From NCBI GenBank assembly GCA_018366495.1, contig JAGZHZ010000001.1, forward strand, positions 1-64,000: a DNA stretch of 64,000 bases. The letters run 5' to 3'. The position numbers were made by a program, and so were the translations under genes. The stretch's first letter is position 1; each line of letters starts with the position of its first letter. Shown here one piece after another: positions 8,827 through 17,710 of this stretch. The notes under the pieces are model-generated. The model was given only the letters and a program-made list of their open reading frames with translations, made no database searches and had not been told where the DNA came from. The stretch is from Clostridiales bacterium (GTDB lineage: Bacteria > Bacillota > Clostridia > Lachnospirales > Lachnospiraceae).

Positions 8827-9675
8827 TTATTTCCATTTTACCATTCTTACCTGGCTCTGCGTTATTTCTTTTTCATTTGTCAGCTCGATATGAATCAGCT
8901 CGATCGGATTAAAAGGGCGGAAAGGAATTGTATGTGCTCCCAATCCTGCGCTGACAATCATCTCGCTTCCTTCTATTTTATACCGCCCTCTGTCATATTT
9001 TGGAAAAAAGCACATCTGCGGACTGATGATTCCTCCTATTCCTGGAATCCGAACCATTCCTCCATGAAGATGACCAGAACATACAAGATCAGCGCCCCAG
9101 GCAGCATAGACAGGAAAAAAAACCGGATTATGTGCCAGGACAATTGCATATTCATCTCGCTTTTTCTTTCCTAAATAATATTCCATCTCCTGAAGAGTCA
9201 ACTTTTTTCCATGTGCCAATCTGCTGAAATATTTCTGACTTAACTCCAGTCCATAAAGCGTTATCTTCATGCCGCAGATTTCTATTTCTTCTCTGTCATT
9301 TTCCAGAAAATGAACACCTCTGTCTAAAAGCCATCTCTGATATTCTTTATACGTCTCACCATAGATTTCCGGTTTTACTTTCATGCGATGTTCATGATTC
9401 CCATTTTCATAATAAATTATATATTTTTTTCTCAACTGTTCCAGGAGTTTTCTGGCAGTGGTCGTGTCGCTTCCCGCTTCTCCCACAATTAAATCTCCGG
9501 CAACTAAAACAAGATCTGGATCAAACTGTATAATACGCTGAATCAAGATCTTGTTTTCTTTTCCAATTTGATTGCTGTGCAGATCTGCAAGCAGCGTCAT
9601 GCGCACCGGCCGTTTTAATTGATATCGCTTTGGATCTATCCAGACCCTGTATATTACATCTCTCATTTTTTTCAT
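8827..9675 (-). CDS. Metallophosphoesterase (YkuE-like)
   Basis: This roughly 282-residue calcineurin-like phosphoesterase has the complete dinuclear-metal set: DLHS (near residue 31), GDL, GNHE and GHLHGG near 210. The family includes YkuE-type enzymes acting on cell-envelope lipids or nucleotides, but the substrate cannot be assigned here. No transmembrane segment or signal peptide is visible at the N-terminus, unlike many membrane-bound relatives. ATG 9675 is preferred because AGGA lies eight bases upstream; ATG 9684 has none. It is the first gene of the scpA-scpB-phospholipase-yqeB-yqeC run. Confidence 0.85.
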   Translation of the reverse strand: MKKMRDVIYRVWIDPKRYQLKRPVRMTLLADLHSNQIGKENKILIQRIIQFDPDLVLVAGDLIVGEAGSDTTTARKLLEQLRKKYIIYYENGNHEHRMKVKPEIYGETYKEYQRWLLDRGVHFLENDREEIEICGMKITLYGLELSQKYFSRLAHGKKLTLQEMEYYLGKKKRDEYAIVLAHNPVFFPVYAAWGADLVCSGHLHGGMVRIPGIGGIISPQMCFFPKYDRGRYKIEGSEMIVSAGLGAHTIPFRPFNPIELIHIELTNEKEITQSQVRMVKWK

Positions 9676-9721
9676 AGCCGTCATCCTGTTTTTTTATTTC
9701 AGTATATCACAATGTTTTTAT

Positions 9722-9775
9722 TCTGACTACTCCCACAAACCCATGGGTTTCCGCTCTCAATTGCCACCCATAATC
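9722..9775 (-). mobile_element. Possible IS200/IS605-type right-end relic
   Basis: Read on the minus strand, this stretch contains GAGAGCGGAAACCC followed by a CCCAT...GTGGG hairpin and then AGTAGTCA. The layout resembles right ends of IS200/IS605 or tnpB elements: a purine-rich lead, a subterminal hairpin and a terminal cleavage tract. It also holds a 14-bp palindrome (AAACCCATGGGTTT, 9737-9750). No transposase or TnpB coding sequence is nearby, so it would be a relic. This rests on pattern memory only. Confidence 0.3.
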
Positions 9776-9835
9776 ATTTATTATTTTCAGCCTTTTGATA
9801 CAAAAATATCATTCTATCTCAACGAACAAAATCTT

Positions 9836-10993
9836 CTACAGCAGCCAGCTCTCGGCTGCTTTTTTCAGATAATCGATATAATTCGCTCTTTTTACATCTT
9901 CACTTGCCAGAATCGGCACATTTCCGATCTCCTTGCCATTTAAAATATAGGACAATGTTCCAATCTGCTGACCTGCCTCTACAGGCGCTTCCAATTCTTC
10001 CACCCACATCATCTGTTTCTCAATCTCCGAAAAATTCTCATTTTTCGTACTCAGATAGGAAAACGTGTTCCCATAATGGCATGGCACCGTGTCTTTTATC
10101 CCATTCTGAATCATAGCATCCGGCAGTTCGGGTGGCTCTTCGTCACAATATACGGAGCAGATCCCAAATCCATATGTCAAAAGAGCGGCAGCATCTCGGA
10201 ATCTCGTCTTGCTGTCCGGACCTGCCATGATCACACTGATCAGATCAATGTTATTTCTCGTAGCCGTAGCCGACAAGCAGAATTTTGCCATGCTTGTGCT
10301 TCCTGTCTTCAGCCCTGTACATCCTTCAAAACTTCTAAGCAGTTTATTTGTATTTGTCAGGCCAAACTCACTGCTCCCATTTCTTGTAACATGAGTAATA
10401 TTTTCCATCCATATTTTTGAGTATTCAAAAATTTTCGGAAATCTTGTTGTCAATTCTCTTGTCATGATTGCAATATCACGCGCAGAAGTATAGTGCTCTG
10501 TGGAATCTGTCAGCCCACAACAATCTTCAAAATGTGTATTTTCCATCCCCAGAGCTTTCGCTTTCTCATTCATCTTAGCCACAAATGCCTCTTCTGTCCC
10601 TGCTATATGTTCTGCCATGGTCACTGCAGCATCATTTCCAGAAGCAATCACAATACATTTAATCAACGTCTCCACTGTCTGACTTTCTCCTTCTTCCAGA
10701 AATACCTGTGATCCTCCCATAGATTTTGCGTGTGCACTTGTGACAGCAGACTCCTCCAGAGAAATTTTCCCTTCTTCTATTGCTTCAAATATTAGCAGAA
10801 GCGTCATAATTTTTGTCACACTGGCGGGATGTCTTCTTGTATCTGCATCTTTCTCATACAGGATGGTTCCTGTGGAGGCTTCCATCAGCAAAGCGGAAGG
10901 CGATGTAATCTGTATTTCTTCTTCGGCACTGACTCTCAGACAGCCAGAGACTGTCATCAGAAGCGCCATCACTACGGCGATCCATTTTTTCAT
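9836..10993 (-). CDS. D-alanyl-D-alanine carboxypeptidase (S11, DacF-like)
   Basis: This 385-residue exported serine peptidase trims peptidoglycan stem peptides. A signal peptide spans residues 1-23 (cleavage after VSA). The active-site motifs are S58-V-T-K61, SGNDA near 120 and KTGS near 230, and a C-terminal PBP5-type beta domain follows. The ribosome-binding site AGGAGGGAGC precedes ATG 10993. It is monocistronic or first in its unit: rpsU with its own terminator lies upstream, and a possible transposon relic follows. It is a paralogue of the enzyme at the left edge. A role in the sporulation cortex is plausible but not shown. Confidence 0.93.
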   Translation of the reverse strand: MKKWIAVVMALLMTVSGCLRVSAEEEIQITSPSALLMEASTGTILYEKDADTRRHPASVTKIMTLLLIFEAIEEGKISLEESAVTSAHAKSMGGSQVFLEEGESQTVETLIKCIVIASGNDAAVTMAEHIAGTEEAFVAKMNEKAKALGMENTHFEDCCGLTDSTEHYTSARDIAIMTRELTTRFPKIFEYSKIWMENITHVTRNGSSEFGLTNTNKLLRSFEGCTGLKTGSTSMAKFCLSATATRNNIDLISVIMAGPDSKTRFRDAAALLTYGFGICSVYCDEEPPELPDAMIQNGIKDTVPCHYGNTFSYLSTKNENFSEIEKQMMWVEELEAPVEAGQQIGTLSYILNGKEIGNVPILASEDVKRANYIDYLKKAAESWLL

Positions 10994-11191
10994 ATTTTTG
11001 CTCCCTCCTGATCTTCTAATTTAAATATATACGAGACAGAAAAAGGAATATGCCAGTACCTTTATTTTCTTTATTCAAAGCTCCCCCAGTTCTTTATTGT
11101 CACTGCGTTCTGTACCGCTTTGCTTGACAGTAAATAGCTATGGCTGAACCTTCCGTATCGAGATTCGTGCTTTCTATGTTCAGCGCAAGAC

Positions 11192-11224
11192 AAAAAAAAT
11201 CCCTGGCGCTATACCAGGGATTTT
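11192..11224 (-). terminator. Rho-independent terminator of rpsU
   Basis: ATCCCTGG and CCAGGGAT form a stem with a seven-base loop. Eight T residues follow on the minus strand, about 60 bp after the rpsU stop codon. Confidence 0.85.
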
Positions 11225-11282
11225 CACTGCACATAAGTTACGATTTTCTCAAAAATGATCTCTCGTTTTCAAGAATCATGAA

Positions 11283-11459
11283 TTAATTAAATTTACGTTT
11301 ACGAGCAGCTTCAGATTTTTTCTTACGTCTAACGCTTGGTTTTTCGTAATGTTCTCTCTTACGAATTTCCTGCTGAATACCAGCTTTTGCGCAGTTTCTT
11401 TTGAAACGGCGTAAAGCGCTATCTAAAGTCTCGTTATCTTTTACGATTACATTTGACAT
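11283..11459 (-). CDS. rpsU: 30S ribosomal protein S21
   Basis: S21 is a small basic protein of the 30S subunit involved in initiation on mRNA. The 58-residue product begins MSNVIVKDNETLDSALRRFK and ends in the highly basic RRKKKSEAARKRKFN, exactly as expected for Firmicute S21. An AGGTG ribosome-binding site precedes ATG 11459. Its own promoter (11537-11564) and terminator (11192-11224) make it a single-gene unit downstream of alaS. Confidence 0.97.
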   Translation of the reverse strand: MSNVIVKDNETLDSALRRFKRNCAKAGIQQEIRKREHYEKPSVRRKKKSEAARKRKFN

Positions 11460-11536
11460 AGTCTCACACCTAACCTCCCTCCAGTTGTAGATTGTGCAAA
11501 CACAACTGTATGGGTATTTTTATTGCACTAATCAAT

Positions 11537-11564
11537 ATTATAGCAGATTTTTTCTATTCGTCAA
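11537..11564 (-). promoter_or_regulatory. Sigma-A promoter of rpsU
   Basis: TTGACG and TATAAT are separated by 16 bp, about 78 bp upstream of the rpsU start and just past the alaS stop codon. Confidence 0.75.
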
Positions 11565-11601
11565 TAGCTTTCCATAAATTTCTAAGATTTTCTTTCAAAA
11601 T

Positions 11602-14241
11602 TTACTGAATCTGGCTCTCTGCAATCTCTTTCGCTTTGGCAAGCGCTGCATCTACACCGTCTGGATTTTTTCCTCCAGCCTGTGCCATATTCGGGCGTCC
11701 GCCGCCGCCTCCGCCTACTAATGCTGCAATTCCTTTGATCAGATTTCCGGCATGTGCGCCTTTCTTCATAACATCGTCCGTTGCCATCGCAAGCAGATTT
11801 ACTTTGCCGTCTTTAACAGATGCCAAAACAACGATTCCGCTACCCAGTTTCTCTTTTAACTGATCTCCCAGATCACGCAGTCCGTTCATATCTACATCCT
11901 GCATTTTTGCAGCAAGCATTTTAACGCCTTTGATTTCCACAACCTGATCCATCACATCACCCAGAGCATCTTTTGCCAGCTTGCTCTTTAAAGATTCATT
12001 TTCGCTCTGTACGGCCTTTAACTCTGCCATCAGATGATGTAATTTTTCCAGCAGATTTGCTGGTGTCGCTTTTACAACTTTTGCTGCCTCTGCAAGCTCT
12101 GCTTCTGCCTCTTTATAATATGCAAAAACACCTTTTCCTGTCAATGCCTCAATACGGCGCACGCCTGCTGCGATTCCTGCCTCAGATACGATCTTAAACG
12201 TTGTAATCACACCTGTATTTTCCACATGTGTTCCACCGCACAGTTCCTTTGAGAAATCTCCCATTGAAACAACACGGACATCATTTTCATATTTTTCTCC
12301 AAACAGAGCCATTGCCCCTGTCTTCTTTGCTTCTTCCAGTTTCATAACCTGTGTGCAGACAGGAAGATTTTTTGAAATCTCCTCATTGACAATCGCTTCT
12401 ACTCTTTCTATTTCTTCTGGTGTCATTGCCTGGAAGTGTGCAAAGTCAAAACGCAGTCTGTCCGGTGTCACAAGAGATCCTTTCTGCTCTACATGAGATC
12501 CTAAAACTTCTTTTAAAGCTTTCTGAAGAAGGTGCGTTGCGCTGTGATTTTTGCAGGTATCTTTTCTCTTCTGCTCATCAACAGATAAAGTAACCTCATC
12601 GCCTGCTTTAATCATACCGCTTTCCATGTGACCGACATGACCGATCTTGCCGCCCAGCAATTTGATCGTATCTTCCACGACAAATTTTCCTTCCGCTGTG
12701 GTAATTACACCAGTATCACCCTGCTGCCCTCCCATAGTTGCATAAAATGGAGTCTCCTCTACGAAAATGGTTCCTTTCTCTCCATCAGCCAATGCTTCTG
12801 TCAGTTCTGTCTCTGTTGTCAGAACCGTCACTTTGGAGGTATGTGTCAGATGATCGTATCCTACAAATTCACTTGTCACAGTTGCCGCAATTTCGTCATA
12901 TACTGTTGCATCGGCACCCATATAATTTGTCACGCCTCTTGCTTTTCTGGCTTTTTTTCTCTGTTCTTCCATCTCAGCCTTGAATCCTGTCTCGTCGATG
13001 GTATATCCCTTTTCTTCCAGAATCTCTTTTGTCAGATCAAGAGGAAATCCGTATGTATCATACAGTGTGAATGCATTTTTTCCTGACAGTTCTTTTACAC
13101 CGTCCTTTGTCATCTGCGCTTCCATTTCACTCAGAATTCCAAGTCCCTGATCAATCATTTTATTAAATTTATCTTCTTCCTGTGTCAGCACTTTGAAGAT
13201 AAAATCTTTTTTCTCATCCAGTTCCGGATATCCATCTTTGGAACCTTCAATCACGGTCTTGCTCAGCTCTGCCAGGAATTTTCCTTCGATTCCAAGCAGA
13301 CGTCCGTGACGTGCGGCACGGCGGATCAGACGGCGCAGTACATATCCTCTTCCCTCATTGGAAGGCATAATTCCGTCAGAAATCATAAATGTTGCAGAAC
13401 GGATATGGTCTGTGATCAGACGGATGGATACGTCTTTTTCATGGCTTACTTTATACTGTGTCTTTGCAAACTCACATACATGATTGCGCAGCGCTTCCAG
13501 CGTATCAATATCAAAAATAGAATCCACGTCCTGAACAACGGTTGCCAGACGCTCCAATCCCATACCTGTATCAATATTTTTCTGTTTCAAAGTTTCATAA
13601 TGGCCTTCTCCGTCATTTTCAAACTGAGTAAATACATTATTCCAGATCTCAATATAGCGGTCACATTCACATCCAACCGTACATCCTGGTTTTCCACATC
13701 CATATTTTTCTCCGCGGTCGTAATAAATTTCAGAGCAAGGACCGCAAGGACCAGCGCCATGCTCCCAAAAGTTATCTTCTTTTCCAAAGCGGAAAATACG
13801 TTCAGCCGGAACACCGATTTCTTTGTTCCAGATCTCGAAAGCCTCATCGTCTTCCAGATATACAGATGGATACAGACGCTCCGGATCCATTCCGACAACC
13901 TGTGTCAGGAATTCCCAGGACCAGGCAATAGCTTCATGTTTAAAATAATCTCCAAAAGAGAAATTTCCAAGCATTTCAAAAAATGTGCCGTGGCGTGCTG
14001 TCTTTCCGATATTTTCAATATCGCCGGTACGGATACATTTCTGACATGTCGCTACTCTTGTTCTCGGCGGCACTTCCGCTCCTGTAAAATATGGCTTTAA
14101 TGGAGCCATACCAGCATTAATCAGTAATAAGCTTTTGTCATTGTGCGGTACAAGGGAAAAGCTTTTCATCACTAAATGTCCTTTGCTCTCAAAAAAGTCT
14201 AAAAACATCTGTCGCAATTCATTTACACCGTATTTTTTCAC
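11602..14241 (-). CDS. alaS: Alanine--tRNA ligase
   Basis: AlaRS charges tRNA-Ala and hydrolyses mischarged Ser/Gly-tRNA. The 879-residue product shows the class II catalytic core at the N-terminus and the editing-domain zinc residues in HSATHLL and CGGTHVENTG. The oligomerisation/DHHA1 domain ends in the Gly-rich GGGGGGRPNMAQAGG. The start is GTG 14241-14239, seven bases after GGAGGAAATGTT; a longer in-frame extension to 14358 was rejected because it overlaps the neighbouring gene and has no family similarity. No T-box leader is visible in the 95 bp upstream, unlike tyrS. Confidence 0.97.
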   Translation of the reverse strand: MKKYGVNELRQMFLDFFESKGHLVMKSFSLVPHNDKSLLLINAGMAPLKPYFTGAEVPPRTRVATCQKCIRTGDIENIGKTARHGTFFEMLGNFSFGDYFKHEAIAWSWEFLTQVVGMDPERLYPSVYLEDDEAFEIWNKEIGVPAERIFRFGKEDNFWEHGAGPCGPCSEIYYDRGEKYGCGKPGCTVGCECDRYIEIWNNVFTQFENDGEGHYETLKQKNIDTGMGLERLATVVQDVDSIFDIDTLEALRNHVCEFAKTQYKVSHEKDVSIRLITDHIRSATFMISDGIMPSNEGRGYVLRRLIRRAARHGRLLGIEGKFLAELSKTVIEGSKDGYPELDEKKDFIFKVLTQEEDKFNKMIDQGLGILSEMEAQMTKDGVKELSGKNAFTLYDTYGFPLDLTKEILEEKGYTIDETGFKAEMEEQRKKARKARGVTNYMGADATVYDEIAATVTSEFVGYDHLTHTSKVTVLTTETELTEALADGEKGTIFVEETPFYATMGGQQGDTGVITTAEGKFVVEDTIKLLGGKIGHVGHMESGMIKAGDEVTLSVDEQKRKDTCKNHSATHLLQKALKEVLGSHVEQKGSLVTPDRLRFDFAHFQAMTPEEIERVEAIVNEEISKNLPVCTQVMKLEEAKKTGAMALFGEKYENDVRVVSMGDFSKELCGGTHVENTGVITTFKIVSEAGIAAGVRRIEALTGKGVFAYYKEAEAELAEAAKVVKATPANLLEKLHHLMAELKAVQSENESLKSKLAKDALGDVMDQVVEIKGVKMLAAKMQDVDMNGLRDLGDQLKEKLGSGIVVLASVKDGKVNLLAMATDDVMKKGAHAGNLIKGIAALVGGGGGGRPNMAQAGGKNPDGVDAALAKAKEIAESQIQ

Positions 14242-14336
14242 AACATTTCCTCCAAATAATCTATTAGTTTTTATTTTATATCTGTCCCAGAAACTGCGTC
14301 TTTTATCGCGTTTTTTGACAGCTATCTTTTTTATCT

Positions 14337-15977
14337 TTACGACGGAATAATCCGGCACGCATATACTGCATTGAGCGCTGAGATGTCATCAATCGTCACG
14401 CCCGTTCCTCCGCCTTTTGCATGGATGATTTTCCCATCCCCGATATACATCGTCACATGACCAATGTAAAATTGAGGTTTTCCCTCCCCCTCTTTGATCC
14501 GTTCCGATTCACTCTCTGACTCGCTTTCGGACTCAGATTCGGATTCGGACTCCGACTGTGATTCTGATTCGCTCTCTTCAGGTGAAGGTTTTTTCTCTGT
14601 CTCCCGATCTGTCCACGGCTTTTTTTCCGTCTCGCGGTCTGTTGAGGATTCACTCTGCGTCTCACTTTCTGACTGCGTCATCGTTTCGCTTTCCGTCTCA
14701 CTCTCAGACTGTGCCGCTGTTTCGCTCTGCGTTTCGCTTTCTGACTCGGTTATCGTTTCACTTTGAGATTCGCTTTGTGGTTCGCTTTGTGATTCCGTTG
14801 CAGACTCTGTCTGCGATTCTGTCTCCGGAGGCGCAGGCAGTTCTGTTGCAGGCTCTGTCTCCGTTGAACTTTCTGTCCATGACTCTGTCATAGGTTCTTC
14901 TGAAAATTCAGAAGATTTTTCCCTTTCAGACATCCATTCTGTGTCTGGAACGGTTTCCGGCACTTCGCTTATCGGAAGCATCTGGCTTTCTGTTCTATTT
15001 TCTCCTGCCATGGAAACTGCCGCCTCAACGCGGCTGACTCCTGCCTGCACAGTGATTCCCATCGTTGAAAGCACTTTCTGTATATCTTCCTGTGTCGGAT
15101 TTGCATATGGATATTTCTCATCATACTGACCAGTTGCAGGATTTGGCATCGCCGTCACATAAAAGAGCAGATCTCCCGGCTTTAAGTCGCTCATCGCCAC
15201 CGGCGTACCTACCGTGCTCTGCGATGCTGCTGTTCTTGGAAGACCATATCCAAAATGCGCATAGACACTCTGCGTGAAACCAGAGCAATCCACTCCGCCT
15301 GTCAGGTTTGTACCTCCCCAAACGTACGGCGTACCCAAAAATTTTTTCGCATACGCTACAATCTTCTCTCCAAGTTCCACTTCTTTTTCTTCAAAATCTA
15401 CATCAAACGGTGTCTCTCTTCCGTCCACATACCAGACAGAATCATCGAGAAGAGACTGAATCTGAGCTGTCTTTGCATCTACAAATTCTTCTACTTTATA
15501 AATTCCTTCCGGCAATGCAGTCTGGGCTGCACGGTCAGCGCTTTGAAATGCCGGCACACTTTCATTTTCGTCTACCTCCACATAGAGACTATCTGATGAA
15601 AGTGCATATCGTCCCGCATTTTTTTCAAATTCTATATCATCAGCGCGGACGTATCCCGACATATCGCCTTTTTTTACAAGGACCCAGAAATTTTTCTCCT
15701 GGTCCAATTCGGTATATAATGTTGTTTTTCCGTAGGAAAGAATCTCGTTTTTTTCAAGCTGGGCAATCGGCTCGACGCCCGGTTCTTTATACATCGTACA
15801 TCCATTTTCTGCGCTCACAATCGCCATGCGCATCGTAGGCGCATAATCTTTTGATGATGCTTCTGCCTGATACGGTCTGCTGCTGTAAAAGTGCATTGTC
15901 CCTGCTGCTGCTGCACAGCATAAAAAAACTGCCAAACTCTTTATCCTGATCTTTTTATACATTCTTGCTTTTTGCAT
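14337..15977 (-). CDS. Secreted NlpC/P60 peptidoglycan endopeptidase with a giant Ser/Glu-rich insert inside the catalytic domain
   Basis: This 546-residue exported protein has a signal/TM segment at about residues 8-30, SH3-like wall-binding repeats (about 45-190), then an NlpC/P60 cysteine peptidase domain. The nucleophile is C231 in VDCSGFTQ; the catalytic His is H507 in IGHVTMYIGDG, with H519 as the third residue. The Cys-to-His distance is 276 residues, whereas ordinary NlpC/P60 domains have roughly 50-60. Residues about 274-500 form an insert. Its first part is non-repetitive; its second is Ser/Glu/Thr-rich with two DRETEKKP repeats and a long (SE)n run. ATG 15962 is an alternative start. 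It overlaps the small gene upstream by 23 nt. Confidence 0.88.
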   Translation of the reverse strand: MQKARMYKKIRIKSLAVFLCCAAAAGTMHFYSSRPYQAEASSKDYAPTMRMAIVSAENGCTMYKEPGVEPIAQLEKNEILSYGKTTLYTELDQEKNFWVLVKKGDMSGYVRADDIEFEKNAGRYALSSDSLYVEVDENESVPAFQSADRAAQTALPEGIYKVEEFVDAKTAQIQSLLDDSVWYVDGRETPFDVDFEEKEVELGEKIVAYAKKFLGTPYVWGGTNLTGGVDCSGFTQSVYAHFGYGLPRTAASQSTVGTPVAMSDLKPGDLLFYVTAMPNPATGQYDEKYPYANPTQEDIQKVLSTMGITVQAGVSRVEAAVSMAGENRTESQMLPISEVPETVPDTEWMSEREKSSEFSEEPMTESWTESSTETEPATELPAPPETESQTESATESQSEPQSESQSETITESESETQSETAAQSESETESETMTQSESETQSESSTDRETEKKPWTDRETEKKPSPEESESESQSESESESESESESESESERIKEGEGKPQFYIGHVTMYIGDGKIIHAKGGGTGVTIDDISALNAVYACRIIPS

Positions 15978-16083
15978 CCTTTCTGTCTCGCAGCATTTTT
16001 CCCACTTTAATGCCGCCTAAAGCAACTGCTGCAATACAGATCATTTCAATCGCTGTCTGTATAAAAACTCCCAGAAATTCCAT
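15955..16083 (-). CDS. Small hydrophobic protein of unknown function
   Basis: This 42-residue open reading frame begins MEFLGVFIQTAIEMICIAAV, has one predicted membrane helix (about residues 5-27) and a short basic tail ending KDAKSKNV. An excellent AAAGGAGG ribosome-binding site lies seven bases before ATG 16083. It sits 14 bp downstream of tyrS and overlaps the NlpC/P60 gene start by 23 nt, so the two are probably translated together. It could be a holin-like or export helper protein for the hydrolase, but no family is recognised. Confidence 0.6.
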   Translation of the reverse strand: MEFLGVFIQTAIEMICIAAVALGGIKVGKMLRDRKDAKSKNV

Positions 16084-16097
16084 AAAATACCTCCTTT

Positions 16098-17330
16098 TTA
16101 TTCTGCTTTTATCTGATGATATCCTTTCTTTCCCTTTTTAATCAGCAATACTCCATCCTCATTTAAATCAGCAGTTGTAAACTTCTTGTCAAACTCTGTA
16201 ATTTTCGTATCATTTACTGTGATACCGCCCTGTAAAATCAGTCTTCTTCCCTCAGAGCGTGTTTTTGCAAGTTTTGTGTCCACCAGCAGAGTGATCAGAT
16301 CTTTTCCCTCATCCAGCTCTGCTTTTGAATAAACAGTTGTAGGAATGTCAGCTGACTTTCCTCCCTCGGCAAACAGAGCTCTTGCTGCTTCCTGCGCCTT
16401 TACTGCTTCTTCTTCTCCATGAACAATCTTTGTGATCTCGAATGCGAGAACTTCTTTTGCCTTGTTGATCTCTGCCCCTTCCAGAGCTCCCAGTCTTCTG
16501 ACTTCTTCCATTGGAAGGAAAGTTAAAAGTGCAAGGCATTCCTCCACTTTCACATCTTCGATATTTCTCCAGTACTGGTAGAATTCATACGGTGATGTTT
16601 TCTCCGGATCCAGCCATACAGCTCCCTTCATTGTCTTGCCCATCTTAATCCCCTCACTTGTTGTGAGCAGTTTAAATGTCAGACCATAAGCCGGTTTCTG
16701 TTCTTTTCTTCTGATCAGATCTACACCGCCAAGAATGTTGGACCACTGGTCATTTCCACCCATCTCCAGCATACATCCGTACATTTGATTCAGTTTCAGG
16801 AAATCGTAAGACTGCATCAGCATATAGTTGAATTCAAAGAAAGTCAGTCCTTTTTCCATTCTCTGTTTGTAACATTCTGCGCTGAGCATCTTATTAACAG
16901 AAAAATGAACGCCGACTTCGCGTAAAAACTGTACATAATTCAGATCTAAAAGCCAGTCCGCATTGTTTGCAATGATTGCTTTATCGTTGTCAAACTGGAT
17001 AAATCTGGAAAGCTGTTTATAAAAGCATTCTGCATTGTGATTGATTGTCTCTCTTGTCATCATCGTACGCATATCTGATTTTCCGGAAGGATCTCCAATC
17101 ATGGTTGTACCGCCTCCTAAAAGAGCAATCGGTCTGTGCCCTGCTTTCTGCATATGCATCATTGCCATGATGGTCAGGAAATGACCTGCGGTCAGACTGT
17201 CAGCAGTTGCGTCAAATCCGATGTAAAAGGTCACGCTCTCCTTTCCCAGCAGCTCTCTGATCTCTTCCTCATGAGTCGCCTGCTCAATAAATCCTCTTTC
17301 TTTCAAAATATCATATACATTTGTTGACAT
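16098..17330 (-). CDS. tyrS: Tyrosine--tRNA ligase
   Basis: TyrRS (class I) attaches tyrosine to tRNA-Tyr. The 410-residue product has the Rossmann catalytic core with the HIGH-equivalent AGHFLTI and GGGTTMIGDPSGKSDMR, the KMSKS-equivalent KMGKT near residue 230, and a C-terminal S4 RNA-binding domain (LILQGGITVNDTKI). It is preceded by a tyrosine T-box leader and a strong promoter, so expression rises when tRNA-Tyr is uncharged. The ATG at 17330 follows a GGAGG-type site. Confidence 0.97.
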   Translation of the reverse strand: MSTNVYDILKERGFIEQATHEEEIRELLGKESVTFYIGFDATADSLTAGHFLTIMAMMHMQKAGHRPIALLGGGTTMIGDPSGKSDMRTMMTRETINHNAECFYKQLSRFIQFDNDKAIIANNADWLLDLNYVQFLREVGVHFSVNKMLSAECYKQRMEKGLTFFEFNYMLMQSYDFLKLNQMYGCMLEMGGNDQWSNILGGVDLIRRKEQKPAYGLTFKLLTTSEGIKMGKTMKGAVWLDPEKTSPYEFYQYWRNIEDVKVEECLALLTFLPMEEVRRLGALEGAEINKAKEVLAFEITKIVHGEEEAVKAQEAARALFAEGGKSADIPTTVYSKAELDEGKDLITLLVDTKLAKTRSEGRRLILQGGITVNDTKITEFDKKFTTADLNEDGVLLIKKGKKGYHQIKAE

Positions 17331-17414
17331 TTCTGTTTCCTCCTATTTCCCTATTTTTTATTCTAACATACCACTTTTTTCAGGTCAAGCGTACTACTTC
17401 ATAATTAATATAAA

Positions 17415-17704
17415 ATAAAAAAATCCCATCCTTTTAATTAATTAAAATTTAAAAGGACGGGAATTTATTCCGTGTTACCACCTTTATTCACAGACAATTC
17501 ACACTGTCTGCCTCATGAAGTACCATCATACTCCTGCATAATAACGGTTGCAATCCGTCGCAGCCTACTTGGTTTTCCTGTTCGGTGCGAAGCTCAAAGA
17601 GGTATTCACAAAGAGGGCAGAACGCGCCTCTCATCAGCCGGCTGCTTTCTGTTTTCTGCATTCTGATTGTTACTTGTTCTTATCATCGCTTTTTGCTGTT
17701 AGAT
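17415..17704 (-). promoter_or_regulatory. Tyrosine-specific T-box riboswitch upstream of tyrS
   Basis: The leader has the Stem I lead-in GATGATAAGAACAAGTA, and a specifier loop GAATACC whose TAC codon (17602-17604) decodes tyrosine. The T-box sequence GGTGGTAACACGG (17470-17482) would pair with the uncharged tRNA acceptor end. The competing terminator is at 17417-17463. Codon, downstream gene and structure all agree. Confidence 0.93.
17417..17463 (-). terminator. Regulated terminator of the tyrS T-box
   Basis: CCCGTCCTTTTAA pairs with TTAAAAGGATGGG and a T-rich tract follows on the minus strand. The 5' arm overlaps the antiterminator region of the T-box, as the mechanism requires. Confidence 0.88.
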
Positions 17705-17710
17705 GTTTTT

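Noticed and set aside
13306..14100. Long open frame (264 codons) on the plus strand within alaS
   Set aside because: It is antisense to a clear alaS and has no ribosome-binding site or family likeness; GC-skewed codon use of alaS keeps it open.
14242..14358. N-terminal extension of alaS to an ATG at 14358
   Set aside because: It overlaps the end of the NlpC/P60 gene, lacks family similarity and has no good ribosome-binding site; GTG 14241 does.
14500..14830. Dense short DNA repeats suggesting a CRISPR or minisatellite
   Set aside because: The repeats are codon-phased and encode Ser/Glu/Thr tracts inside the NlpC/P60 gene; there are no repeat-spacer units.
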